From NCBI GenBank assembly GCA_035354435.1, contig DAOQAY010000050.1:1-17736 (forward strand): DNA of 17,736 bases, given 5' to 3'. The position numbers were made by a program, and so were the translations under genes. A model generated the notes under the pieces. It saw nothing but the letters and a program-made list of their open reading frames with translations. It did no database searches and had not been told where the DNA came from. Shown here piece after piece: positions 1-6,844 of the stretch; within the stretch, counting starts at the first letter, position 1, and each line of letters opens with the position of its first letter. This DNA comes from JAKLDO01 sp035354435 (lineage in GTDB: Bacteria; UBP6; UBA1177).

Positions 1-1
1 C

Positions 2-142
2 GCACTCGAAGACGAAGTAGTCCTCATAGGCACACAGGGCGAACAGACGATCAGAGCTGAACACCTTGCTGCACTCGCCGGAACCATCAATTATGAAATA
101 GTCTCAAGAATCCCGGATCACATCCCGAGAGTCGTGGTTTAA
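2..142 (+). CDS. alr: alanine racemase, C-terminal end (partial)
   Basis: Only the last 46 codons are inside the window; the gene enters from the left edge in frame 2. The tail contains the C-terminal signature of PLP-dependent alanine racemases: a TINYEIVSRI stretch followed by PR and a short hydrophobic end (VVV, stop TAA). In the known family this region belongs to the C-terminal beta domain, which helps form the dimer active site. The enzyme makes D-alanine for peptidoglycan in the cytoplasm. The catalytic lysine and tyrosine regions lie outside the window, so activity cannot be judged. The last 15 bases, including the stop codon, form the left copy of a direct repeat whose second copy lies at 977-991. 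Confidence 0.85.
   Translation, partial: ALEDEVVLIGTQGEQTIRAEHLAALAGTINYEIVSRIPDHIPRVVV
128..142 (+). repeat. 15-bp direct repeat, left copy (end of alr)
   Basis: AGAGTCGTGGTTTAA occurs here as the last four codons and stop of alr plus flanking bases, and again, without mismatch, at 977-991. The two copies bracket the DUF805 gene. Bases beyond the repeat on each side differ, so the match is bounded. Confidence 0.9.
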
Positions 143-244
143 CACCTAATCTGCTTTTTATCAAAACAAAATTATATTGTGTTGCGTCTGCCAATTAGAG
201 ATCTTTATGTCGTTTTTCGGGGAATAGGCAAAAAAAGCCAAAAA

Positions 245-272
245 CTGACCATTACCTTTTTAATCATATTTT
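245..272 (+). promoter_or_regulatory. possible promoter of the DUF805 gene
   Basis: CTGACC (245-250) and TATTTT (267-272) are separated by 16 bases and lie upstream of the DUF805 start. Both boxes are only partial matches to the sigma70 consensus in a very AT-rich stretch, so this is weak. The 143-311 interval shows no open frame of note; GGC-A7-GCC near 228-240 is too short to call a terminator. Confidence 0.25.
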
Positions 273-311
273 GATCTTAGAAGAAATTTTTAAGTTGAGG
301 ATTACATCAAA

Positions 312-812
312 ATGAAATATTGCAATAACTGTGGTTGTGAAATTTCCAAGGACGAATCGCTTTGTTCAAAATGTTCACAGAACATTAAGTCAGACTCAAT
401 CATTCCACCCTCCATTCCGACATTAAGACAGCAGCAAATTAAAGGCTTCGGCTGGTTTTTATTGGCTGTTAAAAAATATGCCGTTTTTAGCGGAAGATCC
501 AGGAGAAAAGAATACATGATTTACTCCCTGTTCACTTCACTTTTTATGCTAATTGCAATTATTCTGGATAATGTTCTCGGAATAAATTTTAATGAGTCAT
601 TTCGTGGACCTATCTACTACACATATATGTTGACATTTCTTATTCCAGGTGTTGCTGTGAATGTAAGAAGATTACATGATGTCGGAAGAAGTGAATGGTT
701 TTGTTTAGTTCTCCTTATTCCTATAATTGGTGCTGTGCTTTTTTGTATAGTGGTGTTTACAGACAGTGAGCCTGGAAATAATAAATATGGACCAAATCCA
801 AAAGAAATTTAA
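312..812 (+). CDS. zinc-ribbon DUF805 membrane protein
   Basis: This is a 166-residue protein. Residues 1-25 carry two CxxC pairs (CNNC and CSKC) that look like a small zinc ribbon. The rest is a DUF805 domain, recognised by the GRSRRKEY motif before the first membrane segment, the RLHDVGRSEW motif between later segments, and the closing DSEPGNNKYGPNP stretch. Three to four hydrophobic segments follow the ribbon, so the protein is probably an inner-membrane protein with the ribbon in the cytoplasm. No biochemical function is established for DUF805. The start ATG follows a GAGG at 297-300 with rather long spacing (11 bases). The gene is visibly AT-richer in places than its neighbours (541-600 has 15 G/C in 60), stands alone on its strand, and is bracketed by the 15-bp direct repeat, which suggests it is an acquired segment. 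Confidence 0.85.
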   Translation: MKYCNNCGCEISKDESLCSKCSQNIKSDSIIPPSIPTLRQQQIKGFGWFLLAVKKYAVFSGRSRRKEYMIYSLFTSLFMLIAIILDNVLGINFNESFRGPIYYTYMLTFLIPGVAVNVRRLHDVGRSEWFCLVLLIPIIGAVLFCIVVFTDSEPGNNKYGPNPKEI

Positions 813-835
813 TATGCATAGTTATCCAATTTATA

Positions 836-895
836 AATCATTTCAAACTCTTTCGGCAACCTGTATCCAACTTCTCTTGAGTTGGAAAAATGATT
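836..895. repeat. nested inverted repeats downstream of the DUF805 gene
   Basis: An outer pair AATCATTT (836-843) / AAATGATT (888-895) encloses an inner perfect hairpin CCAACT (867-872), loop of 7, AGTTGG (880-885). The arms are separated by an unpaired stretch on the left. There is no T-run directly after the inner stem on either strand, so it does not read as a standard intrinsic terminator. It lies inside the segment bracketed by the direct repeats. Function unknown. Confidence 0.5.
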
Positions 896-976
896 ATTTT
901 ATTAAAGACACAACAGATTGGAAACATTCTATCTTTTAAAAAAAAGCTGTCAGAAACACTCAAAGAAATCAAAAAT

Positions 977-991
977 AGAGTCGTGGTTTAA
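977..991 (+). repeat. 15-bp direct repeat, right copy (over the galT-like stop codon)
   Basis: This is a second perfect copy of the alr-end repeat. Its bases 988-990 are the stop codon of the minus-strand GalT-like gene. If the bases between the repeats are removed, alr and galT become convergent genes whose stop codons overlap, a natural compact arrangement. Confidence 0.9.
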
Positions 992-1998
992 TCCCTGATA
1001 TTTCTCAGGAATTCGGCGGCTTCTTCAGGAAGTGTCGGGTTGACAAAAATACCGGCTTCGATCATTTCTGAAGGAATGTTGGACATTCTCGGAATTATTG
1101 AAATATGCCAGTGATATGCCTTGGTTTCGAGGGCTTCGTCTTCTTTACTGTTGACAGGCTGGAAATGGAAAACGGAATTATATGCAGGTGCATTCAACGC
1201 AACCCTTATTTTGTAGAACAATGTTTTTGCTATTTTTGCAAGTTCTTTGACCATTTCGTCGTTCGGGCCTTCAAAGATATTCCTGTGTTTTCTCGGTATT
1301 ATCATTATTTCAAAAGGATATCTGCTTGCATAAGGGCAGAAGGCGATGAACATGTCGTTTTCAACGACCACCCTCTTTCTGTCAAACAGTTCCTGATCGA
1401 TAATATCACACATGAGACATCTTTCCTTCATTCTGTAATAATCCTTGCAGTTCTCTATTTTCCTGTTAATCAGCGGCGGAATGAAAGGAAATGCCTTTAT
1501 CTCTGAATAATTGTGATTGATAGTCCCTCCGGCATCAAGACCTCTATTTTTTGTGACAAGAATATATCTGAACCTTGAATCCTTCCTCAGATCGCCTATT
1601 CTGTCCATTATAATGCTGTACGCATCAGCAATCTCTTCTATCGAGAGTTTGTCAAAGTTTATATCGCTTCTCGGTGTTTCCACAACCACTTCATGCGCAC
1701 CAAGTCTTGACATTGTGTCGTAAAGCCCCTCACCTCTGAAATTTTTCTCGGTTTCGATCTTCAATATCGGATTTTTTGCAGGAAAAACTCTCGATGACCA
1801 GCCTTTGTCAGCATATGCAGGATTTATTCTTCTTAAAATATCCTTTCCTGTCGCAAATTCCAGACCCGGAAGATAGGGGTTGATATCAAACTTGGATTCT
1901 TTTTCAGAACTCTGCTGTATTATCGTGTTGACCTTTTCAGGAGCAAATATAATCCAGCACTTATTTAGAGGATCTCTCCTAAGACTTCCTTCTATCAT
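988..1998 (-). CDS. GalT-like protein (galactose-1-phosphate uridylyltransferase family) lacking the catalytic HxH motif
   Basis: This 336-residue protein aligns by eye along its whole length with bacterial GalT: RRDPL and WIIFAPE at the N-terminus, GEGLYD, GAHEVVVETP (100-109), KNRG and AFPFIPP, then a second HIT-like half with CLMC (194-197), YPFEIMIIPRKH, YHWHISIIPR (295-304) and NPTLPEEAAEFLR. In GalT the uridylylated nucleophile is the second His of an HPH/HTH/HSH motif; here residues 162-164 read H-N-Y. The first zinc-binding pair, usually CPFC, reads NPYL at 40-43. The second half keeps its CxxC and HWH. Canonical ping-pong transfer through a His-UMP intermediate therefore looks impossible, and the substrate is unknown. 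It is the last gene of the GlgC/GH57 run, 9 bp after the GH57 stop, with an AAAGGTG ribosome site. Family membership is clear; the function is not. Confidence 0.8.
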   Translation of the reverse strand: MIEGSLRRDPLNKCWIIFAPEKVNTIIQQSSEKESKFDINPYLPGLEFATGKDILRRINPAYADKGWSSRVFPAKNPILKIETEKNFRGEGLYDTMSRLGAHEVVVETPRSDINFDKLSIEEIADAYSIIMDRIGDLRKDSRFRYILVTKNRGLDAGGTINHNYSEIKAFPFIPPLINRKIENCKDYYRMKERCLMCDIIDQELFDRKRVVVENDMFIAFCPYASRYPFEIMIIPRKHRNIFEGPNDEMVKELAKIAKTLFYKIRVALNAPAYNSVFHFQPVNSKEDEALETKAYHWHISIIPRMSNIPSEMIEAGIFVNPTLPEEAAEFLRNIRD

Positions 1999-2007
1999 TT
2001 TTCACCT

Positions 2008-4185
2008 TTATACATCCCAAAGTGTAAATAAAGTCGATTCATCAGCAATTACAATGTCTATTGAACCGGCAGCCGGAACCCTTTCGAGCTCTATCCCTTC
2101 CGCAGAAACTATTTTAAAATAGATCTTAATCTTTTCACCGGGTTTTAAGCCGGTTTTCTTTGAATTAAGTTTAATCTCAAGCACATCCTCGAAAGCTGCT
2201 ACACCGGCACCGATCACTTCAGCCACATAGCCTGCATCATTATTATAATGGACTGCAAAATCGACCGGATTTATCCTTATCATAGGAAGTGCGAAATCGA
2301 TATCCCTGCTGTTCATGATAAAACCTTTCAGAGTATATCTCTTGTGTTCATAGAAACTCAGCGGATCAACAAGCTGTATCTTGAAATAAAGGTTATCCCT
2401 GTCAAAGCCGTAAAAGACCTTGTCAATAAGCTTTATCGAATTATACATCGCACCGCCGGTCTTTCTTGAATTCTCGAAAACTCCGGCTCCCGACCATTCA
2501 TAATAACTGTCAACCCTGCCTGTAATAAACGGTTTTATCATATTTGTCGGGTTGATTATCGCATTCACACTTGATGAAGAGCTTATGGGAATATCAAGGA
2601 ATGTGGGGTTCTCTTCACAAAGAAGATTGTACACTCTTCTGAGATGTCTTCTGAAAAGTCTGTCGAACAGCCAGTCGTTCTCAGTTGAGAATTGAGGACC
2701 GTACCACCAGAACCAGTCGCTTCCCTCAGCACGGTAGATACAGCGCATGATTTCTTCGTCTATTCTGGGAGTCACGATCTTGGTCTTTTTATATTTTGAA
2801 TAAAAATCCCTTACTCTTTTCAAGTATTCCCATGCTGTATTATCCTCTTCGCTGCCTATCCAAATATCATAATTGCTGTTTATCCAGCTTCCGGAGAAGA
2901 CTCTTGCTATAGGCTGCATAAGATTGGCATCTTCAGTTGCAACGATGTTACTGAAAGTTGTCGTTTTAACTTCAGTGCTTTTATTAAGTCTTGTAAAAAG
3001 CGCCTTCAGAAAAAATTCTCCGTTTCCTTCATACGATTCCCATGCATTTTCACCGTCGAGAATAATTGAAACTACAGGTTCAGGATGTCCGTGGGGAAGA
3101 TTGAAATTAGTGCTTTTCACATAATTCATAAAAATGTCGACCGCTTTCTCAGGTTCCATCCTTGAAAATGAGAATCCGAGCAGATCAGACAGATATTTGT
3201 CCCTGAAAAATCCTGTCACGAACTTTTCATCACCGCCTTTAAGCCTGTATGGACGGTATAGAACTGAAGATTTGTCGTAAGTTCCAAGAGAATTGAGGAG
3301 CACACCTTCATCAGATGCTATCCATTTTACACCGGCTTCGATACAGGCAGGAATAATTTCAGGTGAAACAGAACCTTCCGCAGGCCACATTCCTGATATT
3401 TCACGACCCCACAGTTTTTCAGAATACAACTTGCCTTCCACAAGGTGCCATTTTGCATCTTCAGGATAGGAGAATCTTTCAGGCAGACGGGCTCCTGAAC
3501 TTCTTGATGCAATATCGGTATCATAGACCAGCGGAAAGATCGGATGATAAAACGGGGTAAAGCTTATCTCTATAGCTCCCTCAGCGGCGAGGTCCCTGTA
3601 AAGAGGAATTATCTCAGAAATTATCTTTTTCTGAATAGAAAGCATGTCCTCTTTGTCTTTTTGCGAGAACCCTCTGTCCTTTTCATCAAGCTCGCGGAGT
3701 CTCGGATATTTTTCCCGCGCCATGAAACCGAACCATTTCAGGTTAAAAAGTATTTGAAGGTCGAATATCTCATCATTTGAAAAAAGCTTCGCCATTTCGC
3801 TCCAGTTCAGCTTTTTTTCGTATCTTATCCTTTTATTCAGTATCTCATGATATCTCGGAGATGTTTTTACAAGCCTCTCCCAGTTTATCATGAAAAAGTT
3901 CCTTATTACAAAAGCTTTGTCCTCTTCTTTCATATCAGCAGGATTTGCTATCGTATTATCAAGCCACGCATCTGTCGCGCCGTTCTGGACATAATCAGTT
4001 ATCTGCTCCATCAGCGACGGAACAAGATTGATAACACCTTTCACCCCGTATTTTTTCATGGAATGAGGAACATCATAATACCCTTTCATTGCATGAAGTC
4101 TGACCCACGGCATCAGATAAAGATTTGTAGAGGCATCCTTATAGTAAGGCTGATGCATATGCCATAAGAAGACAACTTTTGTCAT
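2008..4185 (-). CDS. glycoside hydrolase family 57 (amylase-type alpha-glucan enzyme)
   Basis: This is a 725-residue cytoplasmic enzyme with no signal peptide. The GH57 conserved regions are all visible: HQP at 11-13, EISFTPFYHP at 206-215, MWPAEGS with the expected nucleophile Glu270, LDGENAWE with the expected acid/base Asp377, and EGSDWFWWYG near 487-496. A beta-rich C-terminal domain (about 555-725, beginning near the GRVDSYYEW stretch) resembles the accessory domain of other long GH57 amylases. Family knowledge supports hydrolysis or transglycosylation of alpha-1,4-glucans; amylase, 4-alpha-glucanotransferase or similar activity cannot be separated by reading. It starts 5 bp after the glgC stop, so translational coupling is likely, with AGGAGG inside the end of glgC. 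Pairing with GlgC points to glycogen-like storage turnover. Confidence 0.88.
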   Translation of the reverse strand: MTKVVFLWHMHQPYYKDASTNLYLMPWVRLHAMKGYYDVPHSMKKYGVKGVINLVPSLMEQITDYVQNGATDAWLDNTIANPADMKEEDKAFVIRNFFMINWERLVKTSPRYHEILNKRIRYEKKLNWSEMAKLFSNDEIFDLQILFNLKWFGFMAREKYPRLRELDEKDRGFSQKDKEDMLSIQKKIISEIIPLYRDLAAEGAIEISFTPFYHPIFPLVYDTDIASRSSGARLPERFSYPEDAKWHLVEGKLYSEKLWGREISGMWPAEGSVSPEIIPACIEAGVKWIASDEGVLLNSLGTYDKSSVLYRPYRLKGGDEKFVTGFFRDKYLSDLLGFSFSRMEPEKAVDIFMNYVKSTNFNLPHGHPEPVVSIILDGENAWESYEGNGEFFLKALFTRLNKSTEVKTTTFSNIVATEDANLMQPIARVFSGSWINSNYDIWIGSEEDNTAWEYLKRVRDFYSKYKKTKIVTPRIDEEIMRCIYRAEGSDWFWWYGPQFSTENDWLFDRLFRRHLRRVYNLLCEENPTFLDIPISSSSSVNAIINPTNMIKPFITGRVDSYYEWSGAGVFENSRKTGGAMYNSIKLIDKVFYGFDRDNLYFKIQLVDPLSFYEHKRYTLKGFIMNSRDIDFALPMIRINPVDFAVHYNNDAGYVAEVIGAGVAAFEDVLEIKLNSKKTGLKPGEKIKIYFKIVSAEGIELERVPAAGSIDIVIADESTLFTLWDV

Positions 4186-4190
4186 CAGAA

Positions 4191-5441
4191 CTATCTATCC
4201 TCCTGAAAACTGTACCCTTTCGGAACAACCACAATACCGTCTTCAGTAACTGTAAAGCCTCTTTCTATATCCCGCTTAGTATCAAAACCGATCTTCGTAT
4301 CGGGAGGAATGATGACATTCTTGTCGACAATTACATTTTTAAGTTCGCAGTATCTTCCGACATTGACATTGTTAAGAATTATGCAGTTTTTAATTGACGC
4401 ATAGCTGTTGACCCTTACACCGGGAGAAAGAACGGAACGGTTTACACTTCCGCCGCTTATTATGCATCCTTCCGAAATTATTGAATCTGTTGCAACACCG
4501 AGTCTTTTGTTCTTGTCATCGGCAAATACAAATTTAGCAGGCGGCATATTCGTTTCCTGAAAACCGAATATAGGCCAGTTCCTGTTGTAAAGGTTTATCG
4601 CAGGTGAAACCGAAACAAGATCCATATGTGAATCGAAGTAAGCTTTTATAGTTCCGACATCTCTCCAGTATGGTTTTTCATAGTCGTCTTCAGTAGGCAT
4701 ATATATGCTGTTCCTGAGAAAATCATACACAAAAACCCTTTTATACGGATACAGTGCCGGAATTATGTTCTTTCCGAAGTCATGTTCGCTTGATTCATCT
4801 TTTGCGTCTTCATTGACAGCACTTACAAGAACATCTGTTGTGAAAAGATAATTGCCCATACTTACAAGAGCCAGATCCGGTCTGCCGGGAATACATTTCG
4901 GTTTTTTCGGCTTCTCCTCAAACCCGATCATTCTGTAATCCTTATCTATCTCAATTACACCGAAATCGCCCGCCTCTTCTATCGGAACAGGCAGGGCTGC
5001 TATGGTCATGTCGGCTTTCTTGATGTTGTGGTAATTGTACATCTGGGAGACATCCATTTTATAAATATGGTCTCCGCTGAAAACAAAAACATGTCTCGGG
5101 GTTTCATCCTTTATGAGATTGATGTTCTGATAAATTGCATCGGCACTTCCCAGATACCAGTTGTCGCCTGTCCTCATCTGTGCAGGAACGGAGTCCACAT
5201 ACTGATTGAATGTAGGTGAAAGGGTCCAGTTCCTTGAAATGTGCTGATTAAGCGAGTTGCTCATGAACTGTGTGAGGATCTTGATCTGCATGAAGCCTGA
5301 GTTTACAAAATTGCTAAGCACAAAATCGATTATTCTGTAGGTGCCGCCGAAAGGAACAGCAGGCTTCGCTCTGTCAAGTGTCAGCGGGGCAAGTCTTTTT
5401 CCCTGGCCGCCGGCGAGTATCATTACAAGGGCTTTTGACAT
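4191..5441 (-). CDS. glgC: glucose-1-phosphate adenylyltransferase (ADP-glucose pyrophosphorylase)
   Basis: This 416-residue protein makes ADP-glucose from ATP and glucose-1-phosphate, the committed step of bacterial glycogen synthesis. The N-terminal nucleotidyltransferase domain shows GGQGKRLAPLT (11-21), the DRAKPAVPFGGTYRIIDF segment, SGDHIYKMD, GFEEKP and a WRDVGTI stretch. The C-terminal third is a left-handed beta-helix with hexapeptide-like repeats (ISEGCIISGG, VNSYASIKNCIILNN), which in the family takes part in allosteric control. Length is normal for the family. The gene lies 12 bp after the phosphohexomutase stop and 5 bp before GH57, so the three are probably co-transcribed. No glycogen synthase or branching enzyme is in the window. 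Confidence 0.95.
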   Translation of the reverse strand: MSKALVMILAGGQGKRLAPLTLDRAKPAVPFGGTYRIIDFVLSNFVNSGFMQIKILTQFMSNSLNQHISRNWTLSPTFNQYVDSVPAQMRTGDNWYLGSADAIYQNINLIKDETPRHVFVFSGDHIYKMDVSQMYNYHNIKKADMTIAALPVPIEEAGDFGVIEIDKDYRMIGFEEKPKKPKCIPGRPDLALVSMGNYLFTTDVLVSAVNEDAKDESSEHDFGKNIIPALYPYKRVFVYDFLRNSIYMPTEDDYEKPYWRDVGTIKAYFDSHMDLVSVSPAINLYNRNWPIFGFQETNMPPAKFVFADDKNKRLGVATDSIISEGCIISGGSVNRSVLSPGVRVNSYASIKNCIILNNVNVGRYCELKNVIVDKNVIIPPDTKIGFDTKRDIERGFTVTEDGIVVVPKGYSFQEDR

Positions 5442-5453
5442 GTTCTACTCCGG

Positions 5454-6830
5454 TTATCTGTTGAATTCTTTCAGTTTTTTCTCAAGCAGCGTTTTTATCT
5501 CTTCCATTCTGCTTTTTGATTCAGCTTCGACACGCATAACGATTACATTCTGGGTATTGCTGGGTCTCATAAGTCCCCAGCCATCATCAAAAGTAACTCT
5601 GACACCGTCGATATCATTGACATCAAACCCTTCTTTCTTGAAATATTTCACAACATTTTCAACTATACCGAATTTCTTTGTGTCATCGACTTCAACCCTG
5701 ATCTCCGGAGTCGAGAATGTTTCAGGAATACCTTCAAGAAGCTTGTCAAAATCGACCTTGTCCATTTTTGAAACGATCTCAAGAAGTCTGAAAGTTGAAT
5801 ATATTGCGCAATCATAACCGAAAAAACGGTGTTTGAAGAATATGTGTCCGCTCATCTCACCGCCGAATTCAGCTCCGACTTCTTTCATCTTAGCTTTAAT
5901 CAGCGAATGTCCGGCCTTCCACATTATCCCGTTGCCGCCTCTTTTCCTGATGTCATCATAAAGAGTTTTGCTGCATTTAACTTCGCCGACAATGGTTGCT
6001 CCGGGAACTTCTTTAAGAATGCTTCTGGCAAAAATAGTAAGAATTTTGTCTCCCCATATTATCTTCCCGTTCCTGTCAACCAGTCCTATCCTGTCAGCAT
6101 CACCGTCATAACCGATTCCCATATCTGCACCGGTCTCTATTACAGTCTTTATCATCTGCTGAATGTACTTTTCAACGGTCGGGTCCGGGTGATGATTCGG
6201 AAATGTGCCGTCCGGGTTTTCAAAAAGGCTTATCACATTGACACCCATCCTTCTCAAAAGCGGAACTGCGACAAAACCGCCGACACCGTTACCAGAATCA
6301 ATAACAATTTTAAGCTTTTCAGGGTTTGTCAGCTTAATGTGAGTGAGAATATAGTTGTTAAAATCGGGAATAATGTTGTATTCGCTGTTTTTCCCTTTTG
6401 TTGAAGTCGTAATAAAATCATCAGCTTCCATAATGTCGGCAATTTTCTGAATTCCGTCACCATAAACAGGCAGATCGATCAGATTGATCTTAAAACCGTT
6501 ATATTCAGGCGGATTGTGGCTTCCCGTGATCATAACAGCACCCTGAACATCCAGATTGAACATTGAGAAATAAAGAAGTCCTGTCGGAATCATCCCGAGA
6601 AGAACTGTATCAATACCGCTGTCATTAAATCCGCGGATAAGGGCTTTGGCATAAGCAGGAGAGCTTTCTCTTGCGTCATAACCGATACTTACCTTTTTCA
6701 ATGAAGGAAGCTCTTTTCTGTAATATGCGGCACATCCTTTTGCAAGGCTGTATGCGAAATCATCGGTCAGGTCCACACCGACATAACCTCTGACATCATA
6801 CTGCCGGAAAATTGTTCTATTTATTTTCAT
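5454..6830 (-). CDS. phosphomannomutase/phosphoglucomutase
   Basis: This 458-residue alpha-D-phosphohexomutase interconverts hexose-6-P and hexose-1-P through a phosphoserine. The four domain signatures are present in order: TGSHNPPEYNG with the phosphoserine Ser104, the metal loop DGDADRIG (242-249), the sugar loop GEMSGH (324-329) and the phosphate-binding loop RPSNT (422-426). The length and RPSNT type fit the bifunctional PMM/PGM group (AlgC/ManB-like). In this setting it can supply glucose-1-P to GlgC immediately downstream and mannose-1-P to the ManC encoded at 12245-13297. A clear AGGAGGTCC-like ribosome site lies in the 14-bp gap after the lipoprotein gene, so it belongs to the same transcript. 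Substrate preference cannot be read from sequence alone. Confidence 0.92.
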   Translation of the reverse strand: MKINRTIFRQYDVRGYVGVDLTDDFAYSLAKGCAAYYRKELPSLKKVSIGYDARESSPAYAKALIRGFNDSGIDTVLLGMIPTGLLYFSMFNLDVQGAVMITGSHNPPEYNGFKINLIDLPVYGDGIQKIADIMEADDFITTSTKGKNSEYNIIPDFNNYILTHIKLTNPEKLKIVIDSGNGVGGFVAVPLLRRMGVNVISLFENPDGTFPNHHPDPTVEKYIQQMIKTVIETGADMGIGYDGDADRIGLVDRNGKIIWGDKILTIFARSILKEVPGATIVGEVKCSKTLYDDIRKRGGNGIMWKAGHSLIKAKMKEVGAEFGGEMSGHIFFKHRFFGYDCAIYSTFRLLEIVSKMDKVDFDKLLEGIPETFSTPEIRVEVDDTKKFGIVENVVKYFKKEGFDVNDIDGVRVTFDDGWGLMRPSNTQNVIVMRVEAESKSRMEEIKTLLEKKLKEFNR

Positions 6831-6844
6831 ATCAGGACCTCCAG

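Noticed and set aside
900..987. An intrinsic terminator after the galT-like gene, using the T-run opposite 939-946
   Set aside because: The run is long, but the preceding sequence gives only a three-base stem, so I do not call it.
128..991. The DUF805 segment as an integron gene cassette
   Set aside because: The repeat contains GTTTAA, but the bases do not fit the GTTRRRY core, and no attC-type pair of R and L boxes is visible; a different mechanism is needed.
1105..1506. Long plus-strand open frames antisense to the minus-strand genes (for example here and at 5829-6404)
   Set aside because: They lie fully inside strongly supported genes, show no recognisable domains or ribosome sites, and have compositions expected from reading a coding strand backwards.
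5379..5411. GlgC GGQGKRL instead of GGRGTRL as a defect
   Set aside because: The GKRL form with a different residue before Gly is frequent in GlgC of several phyla, and the rest of the motif is intact.
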